Source: Puniceicoccaceae bacterium (GTDB lineage: Bacteria > Verrucomicrobiota > Verrucomicrobiia > Opitutales > Coraliomargaritaceae). Taken from it: DNA of 64,000 bases. The notes under the pieces are model-generated. The model worked only from the letters and a program-made list of their open reading frames with translations. It was not told where the DNA came from and did no database searches. The position numbers and the translations under genes were made by a program. The DNA lies in NCBI GenBank assembly GCA_022448605.1, contig JAKVCM010000001.1:1-64000 (forward strand). The letters run 5' to 3'. Shown one piece after another: positions 20,452 to 29,067 of the stretch (the stretch's first letter is position 1; each line of letters starts with the position of its first letter).

Positions 20452-21660
20452 CTAGAAAGCACCGGGGCTGAGCATGCTAACGAGCGGCAGGAAGACTGCG
20501 GCAGCAACAAGCCCCGCGAGACAAACGGTTAGTACGATGAGCCCTGGCTCGAGAACGGCAAAGAAGGTTTTGATCTTGCGCGGCACGAGATCATCATAGT
20601 AGTCAACCACTGCTTGCAAGGAGGTGTCAAGCGAACCACTTCGCTCGCCAACACCGACCATCGTGCGTACTAGCGTTGGGAAGGTCGAATCTTTAGCCAT
20701 CGTACTGCTCATAGTTGAGCCGTTCGAGACCGCCGTCTCGATGCGCGTCACGCTACGTTCAATCACGGCATTGCCAACCACTTCACGCCCCATTGCAAGA
20801 GAGTCAGTGATCACAATTCCCGCTTTCTGTGTCAGAATTAAACTGCGAAGGAAACGCGCAACGGCAAGGGTCAGAATTACATCGCCCAGAAAAGGAAGCT
20901 TGAGCAAAAAGTGGTCGCGCATCAGCGATGCCCGCTTGGAGACTTTAAACAATATCCGTAGTCCCGGTGGCGTTAAAAACAGCACCGCTAAAATTGCACC
21001 CCAATAGTCCACTACAAAATCACTGGCGGCGATCATCATACGGGTAATCAGCGGTAATGGGATATCGAGTTCAAAAAGTAACTCAGTGACCGTCGGGAAG
21101 ACAAATCGGAGAGCTATAAAAATAAAAATTGCCAGCGCTCCAAGCACAAAGGCGGGATACAACATCGCCTGCTTAAACGCTTTCCAATTTTGATCCATCC
21201 ACTCTAGATAATCGCGCAGTTCGATGAAATTTTCATCTAAGGACCCGCTGCGCTCAGCCACCTGCACAATGTTACGAATATAGCCGGGGAAGACTCTAGG
21301 GAACTCTTCCAAGCCCTGACTGAGTGGGGTGCCCTGCTCCAGTACTTCACTCAAGCGCTGACGAACTATGGTCTGTGCTCCCGAGGCGTCTTCACCCTCG
21401 CGAGATTTGAGCGCCTCGACAATCGGCACGCCTGCCCGCAATTGTATGCCAATCTGAAAAATCAAATTGGCGAGTTCGGCAGTTTTCATCTTTAGCCGAG
21501 AATGTCGCTTTGCGGCGCTTTTATCGCGAAGCTCGGAATCAACCAGTTCGAGTCCATCTTGTGCGAGTAAAACCGTCAGGCGTTTGACGTTCTCTGCCTC
21601 TCGGTGACCTTCCAATAAGCGACCGTTTGCATTTACCGCCTTGTAGTTGAATTCAGGCAT
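20452..21660 (-). CDS. Type II secretion/type IV pilus inner-membrane platform protein (GspF/PilC)
   Basis: At 402 residues this is the typical length of GspF/PilC. It starts MPEFNYKAVNANGRLLEGHREAE, the standard opening of the family. It has two copies of the T2SSF domain: the first around LIFQIGIQLRAGVPIVEAL ... RIFPGYIRNIVQVAERSGSLDENF-type sequence, the second around FLRSLILTQKAGIVITDSL ... LVRTMVGVGERSGSLDTSL. Membrane segments lie at about 170-190, 220-240 and the C-terminus (LIVLTVCLAGLVAAAVFLPLVSML). The protein sits in the inner membrane as the rotor-like platform driven by the ATPase. It overlaps the upstream ATPase gene by 8 bp, which suggests translational coupling. Confidence 0.95.
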   Translation of the reverse strand: MPEFNYKAVNANGRLLEGHREAENVKRLTVLLAQDGLELVDSELRDKSAAKRHSRLKMKTAELANLIFQIGIQLRAGVPIVEALKSREGEDASGAQTIVRQRLSEVLEQGTPLSQGLEEFPRVFPGYIRNIVQVAERSGSLDENFIELRDYLEWMDQNWKAFKQAMLYPAFVLGALAIFIFIALRFVFPTVTELLFELDIPLPLITRMMIAASDFVVDYWGAILAVLFLTPPGLRILFKVSKRASLMRDHFLLKLPFLGDVILTLAVARFLRSLILTQKAGIVITDSLAMGREVVGNAVIERSVTRIETAVSNGSTMSSTMAKDSTFPTLVRTMVGVGERSGSLDTSLQAVVDYYDDLVPRKIKTFFAVLEPGLIVLTVCLAGLVAAAVFLPLVSMLSPGAF

Positions 21661-23416
21661 CTTCGGGGGCTTCTCCTACTTTGAGTTGAACGACCCGCCC
21701 TACTTCTTCAACACTAGTGAGACCCGCTTGGGCTTTCATCAGTCCATCTTGCCGCATTAAGATGACTCCTTGCTCTTTCAGGTAGCGTTTGAGCTTTGAG
21801 GTCGGCTGCTGGTCATCGATGCGTTGCTGTAAGCCCGCATCGATGCGAATAATTTCGGCTAAACTAATCCGACCACTGTAGCCTTTTTGGCCGCAGGCTT
21901 GACAACCCACTGACTGATATAGTGTTACATTGCCATCGACTGGCGCGCCGCCTATGGCGACCCATTCTTCAGGCGTCAGCGTGTGCTCTGTTTTACAAAT
22001 TGGACAAAGGCGGCGTGCAAGCCGCTGCGCGCTAAGACCGAGCAGGCTGCTAGAAAGAAGGTAAGGAGGGATGCCAAGGTCGGTGAGGCGGGGCACGGCA
22101 CTGATAGCGTCATTGGTATGTAGAGTCGAAAACACTAAGTGCCCCGTTAGAGCAGCTCGAATCATTAATTCCGCGGTGACTTGATCGCGAGTCTCACCTA
22201 CCAAGATCACGTCCGGATCTTGACGCAGTAAAGTGCGCAGACCGCTAGCAAAAGAGAGGCCAATTTCGTCCTTAATCTGGGTCTGGCGGATCAACGGCAG
22301 GCGGTATTCGATCGGATCCTCAAGCGTGAAGACGCTGCGCGCCTCGGCATCGATCATAGAGAGCAGCGCATACAAAGTAGTGGTTTTACCGCTACCAGTT
22401 GGCCCGGTGATCAAGAAAACACCGTGCGGTTGGTCTAAAATATCCGAAAACTCGGCTTGTTGATCCTCTGAAAAGCCCAGAGTAGGGAGTTCCAGTTTTA
22501 GGCGTGACTGGTCAAGTAGACGCATAACGATGCTCTCCCCGTTGCTCGAAGGCAAACTAGAGACACGCACGTCGATCTCTTCGCTGCCGATCGCGAAGCG
22601 AATCCGCCCATCCTGCGGGAGGCGATCCTCTGCAGTGTCCATGCCCGCTAAAATTTTAAATCTAGCAGTCAGGGCGCTGCGAATCGCGCTGGGTAATAGT
22701 AGGCCTTCTTCGAGCACGCCATCCGCGCGCAGTCGTACTCTAAAGAAACGCTCTTCCGGGTGCAAATGCACGTCACTGGCTTCACGGGTAGCGGCATGCA
22801 TCAATATTTGCTCCGCCAAACGAATCATGGGCGGATCGTCCTGACTCTGTTCATCCAATGTTTTGGCATCCATTTTGATAAAGGCGCCAACTGCTTCATA
22901 GAGTTCATCGCGTGCGGTATAATTGCGATTGATCGCTAAGCGAATGTCGGTTTCTGACGCAGGCAGCGCTTCAATCGGTTGCCCCGCAGCTGTTTCCAAG
23001 CGTTTTAGAGTCGGTAGATCAAACGGATTGGCGCATGCAATCCACAAGCATCCATCCCGCTCTGCTACTGGAATAACAACTAATTTATCGCACAAATCGG
23101 CAGACAACTTGTCGCGCAAGTTGTCGTCGAGACTAAGGCGGCGTAGGCTAAGCTGCTGTCCTTTCGCTTGACCCTCCTGAATGAAATCAGTCGCGGTGCG
23201 AAGTTGGCCACGAATCGAACGAAACTGCGAGAGCTCTTCACTGCTGACAAGGCCGAGTCGCTGGACAATTTCGCTAAAGTTGAGTCCTAGGCGCTCACCC
23301 TCACGCCGCGCCAATTCAGCTTGTGACGCGGTGAGTATACGCTCTGACAAAAGCCAGGCCTCCATATTAATAGAAGCCTGGTCAGTTGTAGGGTCGTTCG
23401 GAGACGTGGCGTCCAC
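21653..23416 (-). CDS. Secretion/pilus assembly ATPase (GspE/PilB)
   Basis: The 587 residues have an N-terminal GspE-N domain (about 40-175) that would contact the L-like protein, then the hexameric ATPase. Walker A is GPTGSGKTTT (338-347). The Asp box contains LEDPIEYRLP, Walker B is DPDVILVGETRD, and the His box is TGHLVFSTLHTNDA. A tetracysteine zinc-binding module is present (CPICKTEH ... SVGCQACGQKGYSGR). The C-terminus continues normally. It provides the energy for pseudopilus or pilus extension in the cytoplasm. No retraction ATPase (PilT) is encoded in the window. The gene follows the pseudopilin gene by 31 bp. Confidence 0.95.
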   Translation of the reverse strand: MDATSPNDPTTDQASINMEAWLLSERILTASQAELARREGERLGLNFSEIVQRLGLVSSEELSQFRSIRGQLRTATDFIQEGQAKGQQLSLRRLSLDDNLRDKLSADLCDKLVVIPVAERDGCLWIACANPFDLPTLKRLETAAGQPIEALPASETDIRLAINRNYTARDELYEAVGAFIKMDAKTLDEQSQDDPPMIRLAEQILMHAATREASDVHLHPEERFFRVRLRADGVLEEGLLLPSAIRSALTARFKILAGMDTAEDRLPQDGRIRFAIGSEEIDVRVSSLPSSNGESIVMRLLDQSRLKLELPTLGFSEDQQAEFSDILDQPHGVFLITGPTGSGKTTTLYALLSMIDAEARSVFTLEDPIEYRLPLIRQTQIKDEIGLSFASGLRTLLRQDPDVILVGETRDQVTAELMIRAALTGHLVFSTLHTNDAISAVPRLTDLGIPPYLLSSSLLGLSAQRLARRLCPICKTEHTLTPEEWVAIGGAPVDGNVTLYQSVGCQACGQKGYSGRISLAEIIRIDAGLQQRIDDQQPTSKLKRYLKEQGVILMRQDGLMKAQAGLTSVEEVGRVVQLKVGEAPEDA

Positions 23417-23447
23417 AAATTTATTAGTTCATATCGTATGCGCTTGC

Positions 23448-24155
23448 TTACTGATGCGAGACGTAGAGGTAAGCGTTATACTCACCTGCGTTTGCACCTG
23501 GATCAAACCAGCAATTGGCACCTTCGAGACCACCGACAGTCGCAATACCGTTCCCGGCGAGTGAAGCTTCGACAAAGCTTAGGTCAGAAACCGCATCAGC
23601 AGTGAATGGCCCATTGACCTTAGCTGCCAATGCCGCGGCTTCTTGTAATGTTAAGTTGGGCATGAAATAATAAACAATTCGCGTAGCTGATCCGGACGAT
23701 TTGAAGCGCATTGTGGCGGTTGTGCCAGTGTATGGTACTCCACCTATTAAGGTGCCCCCGACAGGAGCACAACCAATTGCGTGAACCGATTGTGCATCAG
23801 GGCGACCGATCGGTGCTTTTTCCTGCTCGAGCAATTGAGACTGACGCACTAACACGTCGCCAAAGTCCAGGTCGCCAACAGCTGGTGTATAAGCAACCGG
23901 ATTCACTGGATCCGATTTATAATCAAGTACTGTCGTAAGGTCATCATCTAGAGGAAAATTGTCATAACGTTGGTAGTAGCCGATCGCAGCTGTTTTTGCA
24001 GCGCTAACGGATGCAACCGCAGAAGTAACTTTAGCATCACGGATTGATTCAATGACTCGTGGCGCGACGACTGCAGCAAGGATACCGATAATAGCAAGCA
24101 CGCCAATCATCTCGATGAGGGTGAAGGCGGAATTTTGTTTTACTGATGTATTCAT
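23448..24155 (-). CDS. Major pseudopilin/pilin-like protein
   Basis: The protein has 235 residues with a short leader and the N-methylation motif AFTLIEMIGVLAIIGILAAVVAP (residues about 10-32). The residue before the cut site is alanine rather than glycine. The mature protein keeps phenylalanine at +1 and glutamate at +5. The C-terminal head contains VASVSAAKTAAIGYYQRYDNFP, an alpha-1 spine of the type seen in pseudopilins, followed by a beta-rich domain with cysteines near GCAPVGG and ANCWFDPG that could form a disulphide. It is the first gene of the seven-gene cluster and probably the most highly expressed. A TTGACA hexamer lies about 75 bp before the start, but no convincing -10 was found. 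Confidence 0.9.
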   Translation of the reverse strand: MNTSVKQNSAFTLIEMIGVLAIIGILAAVVAPRVIESIRDAKVTSAVASVSAAKTAAIGYYQRYDNFPLDDDLTTVLDYKSDPVNPVAYTPAVGDLDFGDVLVRQSQLLEQEKAPIGRPDAQSVHAIGCAPVGGTLIGGVPYTGTTATMRFKSSGSATRIVYYFMPNLTLQEAAALAAKVNGPFTADAVSDLSFVEASLAGNGIATVGGLEGANCWFDPGANAGEYNAYLYVSHQ

Positions 24156-24459
24156 AATAGTGTTTATTTTATTAATGTCACGATTTGGAGTGAAGTAAAC
24201 ACCCTAGTGTATAATGAAGTACTATGTCAAGTAACCTCACTAATGCCTAACTTTTTTTACATTATATTAGCAGTCTTGCCAATATCAACATCAACACAAC
24301 GGCTACATTATCTAAAGAGACCAGCCGCATGCATGGGCATTGAGAACTGAGTAGATGCATCAGACAGGAGTATCCATGCATCCATCGCACCTACACGGAG
24401 CTTCGTGTAAGGCGTAAAAACGATTAAAAGGTAATTTTTAGGTTCACTGAGAGGGGACC
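24156..24459. other. Intergenic region upstream of the pilus cluster, no gene seen
   Basis: About 300 bp without a credible gene on either strand. It should hold the promoter of the minus-strand pilus cluster; a TTGACA on the minus strand is visible near 24225-24230. A small inverted repeat TACACG/CGTGTA lies at 24392-24397 and 24404-24409, and the motif ATGCAT recurs near 24330-24380. No known RNA family was recognised. Confidence 0.5.
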
Positions 24460-24490
24460 AAAAAAACAGCTCTCCTTATACAGAGAGCCG
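24460..24490 (-). terminator. Rho-independent terminator downstream of the 31-residue basic protein gene
   Basis: On the minus strand GCTCTC (24483-24488) pairs with GAGAGC (24469-24474) around an eight-base loop, and a run of at least seven T residues follows (A-run 24460-24466). It lies about 25 bp after the stop of the small gene. Confidence 0.8.
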
Positions 24491-24514
24491 TTTGCAAATT
24501 TAATACGATCCTGT

Positions 24515-24610
24515 TTACCAGGTGCGCTTCTTGTGACGATTGGACTTCAAACGCTTGCGGCGTTTGTGATTATTCATCTTGAGACGGCGTTTTTTCTTAA
24601 GGTTTCCCAT
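24515..24610 (-). CDS. AURKAIP1/COX24-type small basic protein (bS22/mS38-like)
   Basis: A 31-residue frame runs from the ATG at 24608-24610 to the TAA at 24515-24517. It begins [20 protein letters not shown] and ends NRHKKRTW: almost half Lys and Arg, with no acidic residue. The [17 protein letters not shown] pattern is that of the AURKAIP1/COX24 domain, known from mitochondrial mS38 and from small bacterial ribosome-associated proteins such as bS22. It would bind rRNA in the ribosome. A hairpin terminator follows directly, so it appears to be a real, separately terminated gene that gene callers may miss. The assignment is by recognition of the motif; its ribosomal place is inference. Confidence 0.85.
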   Translation of the reverse strand: MGNLKKKRRLKMNNHKRRKRLKSNRHKKRTW

Positions 24611-24681
24611 TTATAAATTGTGAGTTGAAATGACCGAGCGCTGGAAAAAGGCAGAAATGCACCCCCGTGTAAAGGGTTTTT

Positions 24682-25500
24682 TCATATCAGTGACAGCGCA
24701 CGCGACTCCTGAGCCTTTAACAACAGAGACTGAATGGTGGACAGCGCCACGCTCGCGACGGGATACTGGGACGATTGCCCTGCGGAAAATCCATCGATTC
24801 GCCCGATAATTTTGAGCCCGCTGGTAGCGTTAGTTACGAAGACGGCCTCGGCGTCGCGTATTTCCCCCTGCGCAAAGAGACCTTCCTCAATTTGCAAATC
24901 ACAGTCTCGTAACAATACGGCACGAATAACGCCTGGGAGGATACCGGTATCGAGCGCGGGCGTGTGGAGGCGGCCGTCTTTGAGAAAAAATAGATTGGAA
25001 GTGGCGGTCTCAGCAAGGAAGCCATTGGTATCGATACGCAAGCAATCATAGTAAGCCTGAGCACGGGCGAGGCTGAGCAAATGCATAACTTCCATGTAAT
25101 TATGGGTCTTATGACCGGCGAGTAGCGAGCGTGGGTAGATGGGATTGGTAGTATTGAGGATTAAAGTATCCGAATTGGGCGAGGTAATCGGCGGGCGTGA
25201 ATAGACGTAGAGGCAACTGCCTTCAGTATCTTTAAGCAGAGAAAGTTTGAGCGTTCCTTCGGTGAGCTTTGCTTTGGTAACCAAGCCATGAAGTGCCGCG
25301 AGGACGGCATCTTCTTTGGGGAGCGCGAGAGCGAAATGCTTAGCGGACTTAGCGAAACGCGCCCAATGGTCTTTCCAGAAGAAAAGTTGCCCGCCTGTAT
25401 AACGCATCGTCTCAAAGAGGCCGAAGCCGTGGGCAAAGCCCGAGGCGGTTGATGTGAGGGGGACGGTCTCCCCATCGGTAACTAGGACGATGTCTGGCAT
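24682..25500 (-). CDS. pabC: Aminodeoxychorismate lyase-like class IV aminotransferase
   Basis: This 272-residue PLP enzyme is of fold type IV. Visible features are GFAHGFGLFETMRY near the N-terminus, the PLP-lysine region GHKTHNYMEVMHL, DTNGFLAETATSNLFFLKDG and TPALDTGILPGVIRAVLL. Branched-chain aminotransferase and D-amino acid transaminase share these motifs. The PabC role (4-amino-4-deoxychorismate to 4-aminobenzoate plus pyruvate, for folate) is inferred because its start overlaps the end of pabB by 19 bp. No pabA glutaminase gene was found in the window. Confidence 0.86.
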   Translation of the reverse strand: MPDIVLVTDGETVPLTSTASGFAHGFGLFETMRYTGGQLFFWKDHWARFAKSAKHFALALPKEDAVLAALHGLVTKAKLTEGTLKLSLLKDTEGSCLYVYSRPPITSPNSDTLILNTTNPIYPRSLLAGHKTHNYMEVMHLLSLARAQAYYDCLRIDTNGFLAETATSNLFFLKDGRLHTPALDTGILPGVIRAVLLRDCDLQIEEGLFAQGEIRDAEAVFVTNATSGLKIIGRIDGFSAGQSSQYPVASVALSTIQSLLLKAQESRALSLI

Positions 25501-26855
25501 AGTTGGTCGATAGTCTCACGGATCGCGCGCGCTTTATCCAGCGTTTCTTGATACTCATCCTCTGGATCGGAATCCCAAACAATACCCCCACCGACTTGGT
25601 AGTCGAGTTGACCATCTTTAAGGTGCAAGCTGCGAATCGCGATATTGAACTCAGAATCGCCATCGAATCCTATGTAGCCGATGGAACCGCAGTAAGCGCC
25701 ACGACGCGTGGGTTCTAGTTCTTCAATGATTTGCATCGCGCGGATCTTAGGAGCACCAGTGATCGAGCCCCCTGGAAAGATCGCAGCGAGGGCATCATAA
25801 ATATCTTTATGTTCAGCAAGGGTGGCTTTCACGCGTGCCGTCTGGTGAATGACCTTAGCATAGTGCTCTAGCTGATACAGACCCTCAACTTGAACGGAGC
25901 CAAACTCGGCCACACGACCTAGATCATTTCGCTCCAAATCGACGATCATGAGAAGCTCAGCTCGGTCTTTTTGGGAGACGCGGAGTGCGGCTTCGTTTTG
26001 TCGGTTGGCCTCGGCATCGATACCACGGGGTCGCGTGCCTTTAATTGGGCGCGTCTCTAACTGTCGCCCAGATTTATGTAAAAACTGCTCGGGCGAAGTC
26101 GAAATTAACTGCCAGTCGCCGAGATCGAGATATGCACCATAGGGCGCGGGATTGCCAAGACGTAATGCTTGGTAGAGAGCCAAACTGTCGCCTTCGTAGG
26201 TGCAGCGGGCTCGCTGCGAGAGGTTAACCTGGTAGACGTCGCCACTAGCGATGTAATCGCGCACTCGTCGGACAGCCGTACAGAAGTCGGCACGAGAGAG
26301 GTTCCATTTCCACTCGCTACGACGAGCGGGTAGGTCCGAAATCACATTGGCGTGGTTTGCCATAACCGTCGCAGCCTGCTCCAGTGTGTCGGTGGGCGCG
26401 TCGAGTCCCACCCCTACGATTGCGCGCAAACGTTCAATCACCGCGTCGGCTGTGTCACTAAAATGATGACCAACTAAAAAGAGCACGCCAGTCTCATGGT
26501 TGAGAGCAGCGACGCCATCGTAGAGACCAAAGTGCATGTCAGGAATCTGGCGATCATCCTTAGCCAGTGAGTCCAGGTTCTCTAGACGCCGTCCATAGTC
26601 ATAGCTTAAGTAGCCTACCGCGCCACCGGTGAAAGGTATCTCAGGGTGCACCTCTAATTGGTATGGCCGCATGGCTTGACGTAAATCCGCTAGGTCCCCT
26701 GTCACAGTTTCAAATGGCTCGGCTCCGAAGAAACTCCATTCCCCTAATCCGTCGTTAGATTGTGCGCTATCGAGGACGAAGCAATACCGCTGACGCCCAA
26801 AGCGATCAACTAGTGCCTCTACGCTCGGCGGATTCTGGATTTCAACAATTTTCAC
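25482..26855 (-). CDS. pabB: Aminodeoxychorismate synthase component I
   Basis: This chorismate-binding enzyme is of the PabB/TrpE family. It has IPFTGGAVGYLSYDYGRR in the N-terminal domain, then RDYIASGDVYQVNLSQR, TRPIKGTRPRG, the ELLMIVDLERNDLGRV motif and the C-terminal signature GGSITGAPKIRAMQIIEELEP. PIKGTRPRG and its coupling to pabC point to PabB rather than TrpE. No ATG gives a good start: the frame reaches a TTG at 26900 (472 residues), while a GTG at 26853-26855 gives a compact KIVEIQNPP start (457 residues), which I prefer. It uses ammonia from a PabA-type glutaminase that is not visible here. Confidence 0.9.
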   Translation of the reverse strand: MKIVEIQNPPSVEALVDRFGRQRYCFVLDSAQSNDGLGEWSFFGAEPFETVTGDLADLRQAMRPYQLEVHPEIPFTGGAVGYLSYDYGRRLENLDSLAKDDRQIPDMHFGLYDGVAALNHETGVLFLVGHHFSDTADAVIERLRAIVGVGLDAPTDTLEQAATVMANHANVISDLPARRSEWKWNLSRADFCTAVRRVRDYIASGDVYQVNLSQRARCTYEGDSLALYQALRLGNPAPYGAYLDLGDWQLISTSPEQFLHKSGRQLETRPIKGTRPRGIDAEANRQNEAALRVSQKDRAELLMIVDLERNDLGRVAEFGSVQVEGLYQLEHYAKVIHQTARVKATLAEHKDIYDALAAIFPGGSITGAPKIRAMQIIEELEPTRRGAYCGSIGYIGFDGDSEFNIAIRSLHLKDGQLDYQVGGGIVWDSDPEDEYQETLDKARAIRETIDQLCQTSS

Positions 26856-26924
26856 AATACAAGAGCGGATAAACAGGCGTGTGACTAAAGCAGAGTTCAA
26901 ACAGATATCACTTTCACCCCATGA

Positions 26925-28073
26925 TTAGTGACGACTCGCACGATAGATCATCCAGAAGCCGACTCCCTGAAAAATCAAATTTGGTAACCATATCAACAGA
27001 TCGGGCCTGAGAGAAGGGATATCCTCCAACCAACTGGCCATAATGATGAGGAAATAATAAGTCATCGCAATAACTAGCGCGATACCAAGGTTGGCATAAG
27101 TCTCCTTGCGCCCGACTTGGATGGCCAGCGGCACGCCAAATACGGCCAGCGAAAAGACGGAAAATGCCAAAGCAAAATTCTTCTGGATGTGCACCTGTAA
27201 ACTAAGCCGAGCTTCATTCATCGGTTCACCCGAGGCAGTTTCTTTCTCCAACTCGCCCTGTCGCAGATCCATCAACTGGGCAAAGGTCATCTCCTTGTTG
27301 CGCAATTTGCGCTTTTGATCGCCATCGCCGAAGAGCTGGTCGAGCGGCAATGCAATGGGTAACTCTCCAAAGAACAAAGAGTCTGGCATGTTATCGCTAA
27401 AAGCCTCGGGGTTTTCCGATTCTCGCTGCTCGGCAGTGCCGTCCTTTAGCGTAAGGATTAGGTCTTTATTGACTTCGTCATAACCAAGGATCCCCTCAGC
27501 AGAACGGAGGAAGAGTTTGGCTCGTTTTTGATCGTCCAGCTCCCATATCCAAAAGTCTTTCATGACTGATCCCTCCCGACCGCCCATGTAAATCACATAG
27601 CCTGGAAAATCATAAATGAAGCGGCGCTCTTCGATAAAGCCAACTGGATTATCGGTAAGCGCCTCTGCCATGAGAGCCTTACGCTCCACCCGAGACTGCG
27701 GTGCGTAGTGCAAGTTGATCAAGACCGCTGCTGCCATGCCAGCGAAAGCAATCAAAAAGACGGGTGCAGCGATTTGATAAAGACTCAAGCCCGCCGATTT
27801 CATCGCAGTAATTTCACGCTGCGAGGAAAGTCGCCCGAGCGCGATCAAAGTACCCGTGAGCATTCCAAGCGGCAAGGCAAACGAAGCCACATAAGGAATG
27901 AACAGCCCTAGTACTTTAATAAAAACCCAAAAGTCGAGCTTGCCCGCGACGACCAGCTCGGCCACATCGCGCAGCGCGTTACCAACGAGTAGGACAAAAA
28001 TAAAAAGCCCCATCGCCAAGCCAGTCGCAACGAGGATTTCTTTTAATATATGGCGGTGCAGCAGGCTGAGCAT
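26925..28073 (-). CDS. LptF/LptG family permease
   Basis: The protein has 382 residues from the ATG at 28073; a GTG 13 codons upstream gives 395. It has six membrane segments: N-terminal ones near ILKEILVATGLAMGLFIFVLLVGNAL and FIPYVASFALPLGMLTGTLIALGRLSSQREITAMKSAG, and C-terminal ones near FALAFSVFSLAVFGVPLAIQV and LVIAMTYYFLIIMASWLE. A periplasmic beta-jellyroll lies between (about 130-280). This is the YjgP/YjgQ layout: in the family, LptF and LptG form the inner-membrane part of the LptB2FG transporter that extracts lipopolysaccharide. Which of the two this is cannot be told by eye, and no second copy lies next to it. It is opposite pyrE. Confidence 0.9.
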   Translation of the reverse strand: MLSLLHRHILKEILVATGLAMGLFIFVLLVGNALRDVAELVVAGKLDFWVFIKVLGLFIPYVASFALPLGMLTGTLIALGRLSSQREITAMKSAGLSLYQIAAPVFLIAFAGMAAAVLINLHYAPQSRVERKALMAEALTDNPVGFIEERRFIYDFPGYVIYMGGREGSVMKDFWIWELDDQKRAKLFLRSAEGILGYDEVNKDLILTLKDGTAEQRESENPEAFSDNMPDSLFFGELPIALPLDQLFGDGDQKRKLRNKEMTFAQLMDLRQGELEKETASGEPMNEARLSLQVHIQKNFALAFSVFSLAVFGVPLAIQVGRKETYANLGIALVIAMTYYFLIIMASWLEDIPSLRPDLLIWLPNLIFQGVGFWMIYRASRH

Positions 28074-28147
28074 AATTATAGTAACAAGTTGCCAGCTTAA
28101 CGGGGCCAGCACAATCCCATTTAGCGGATAGAGGGCTTGTCACCTCC

Positions 28148-28741
28148 ATGTTTACTCTCAAAATGCTCGAAATGAGTGATCAAAACGGCGAAATTATCCA
28201 GATTTTTAAAGACAGCGGCGCGCTCCTCGAAGGGCATTTCTTACTTCGTTCAGGCCTGCACAGCCCGCACTTTTTTCAGTGCGCCCAAGTCTGCCAATAT
28301 ATGGATAAAGTCACCCGCCTTGCTGAAATCATTCTGCCAATGCTCAAAGATTATGGTGCCACTACTGTGGTCAGTCCCGCAATGGGTGGGCTGGTGATCG
28401 GACAAGAAGTCGCCCGCCAGCTTGGTCTACGCTTCGTCTTCCTTGAAAAAGTAGACGACCAGCTCGCACTACGCCGAAATTTCAAATTTGCGACGGGCGA
28501 AAAGGTGCTTATAGTCGAAGACGTCATCACTCGCGGTGGCCGCGTGGTCGAGGCACTCACCCAGTGCCGGGCGCACGGCGCCGAACCAGTCGCTGTCGGA
28601 GTGATCGTCGACCGCAGCCAAGGCAAGACTAGTTTCGACGTGCCGCACCATAGCTTAGCGGAGCTCAGCTTCCCAACTTACGAAGCTGATAACTTGCCTC
28701 CCGAACTGCAAGGAAGCGAAGCAACCAAGCCTGGAAGCTAA
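28148..28741 (+). CDS. pyrE: Orotate phosphoribosyltransferase
   Basis: This 197-residue protein is of the phosphoribosyltransferase fold and joins orotate and PRPP into orotidine monophosphate in pyrimidine synthesis. It has GHFLLRSGLHSPHFFQCAQVCQY at the N-terminus, VVSPAMGGLVIGQEVARQLG, the FLEKVDDQLALRRNF segment and the PRPP loop VLIVEDVITRGG. Three ATG codons (28148, 28163, 28172) could start it. The one at 28172 (MSDQNGEIIQIF) fits the family best, but none has a clear ribosome binding site. A weak inverted repeat (AGAATCG/CGATTCT, 28750-28781) with a short T-rich tail follows the gene and could be a terminator. Confidence 0.94.
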   Translation: MFTLKMLEMSDQNGEIIQIFKDSGALLEGHFLLRSGLHSPHFFQCAQVCQYMDKVTRLAEIILPMLKDYGATTVVSPAMGGLVIGQEVARQLGLRFVFLEKVDDQLALRRNFKFATGEKVLIVEDVITRGGRVVEALTQCRAHGAEPVAVGVIVDRSQGKTSFDVPHHSLAELSFPTYEADNLPPELQGSEATKPGS

Positions 28742-28793
28742 AAGGATTGAGAATCGCATTTACAAATAGCCTTTCGATTCTTACATTTTAGAG

Positions 28794-28994
28794 ATGAAAA
28801 CGGAATTTACTCTACTTACATCACTCTTAATTTTCACTCATGTAATGCAAGCTCACCCGACTGGCCACGATCACGGGTTCTTGGAAACGATCTACCACAT
28901 TTTTACGCAGGCTGGCCATTCACATTGGTTGGCTATCGTCGCTGGTATCGCCACAGGAGGATATTGTTTACGCATAGCATTTGCTACCAAGTAA
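28794..28994 (+). CDS. Small membrane protein with histidine-rich centre, unknown
   Basis: The 66 residues comprise a first hydrophobic segment (about 6-20, LLTSLLIFTHVMQA, possibly a cleaved signal), then a histidine-rich stretch HPTGHDHGFLETIYHIF and AGHSHW, and a second membrane segment (about 46-62, LAIVAGIATGGYCLRIAF). The pattern resembles the end of short HupE/UreJ-like or metal-related membrane proteins, but this is not firm. It lies 52 bp after pyrE and 73 bp before a DMT transporter gene. The conservative composition and the clear two-segment layout argue that it is a real gene. Function unknown; nickel or other metal handling is only a guess from the histidines and the nearby lar genes. 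Confidence 0.6.
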   Translation: MKTEFTLLTSLLIFTHVMQAHPTGHDHGFLETIYHIFTQAGHSHWLAIVAGIATGGYCLRIAFATK

Positions 28995-29067
28995 GCGATC
29001 CCATAGACCAATAAAATATATTCTTAGTATCCGAGCGGAATAAACAGGAGCCACGCTCTCTTTAGAA

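Noticed and set aside
24300-24420. A possible small RNA with the TACACG/CGTGTA hairpin
   Set aside because: The hairpin is short, has no T-run, and no promoter or known RNA family was recognisable.
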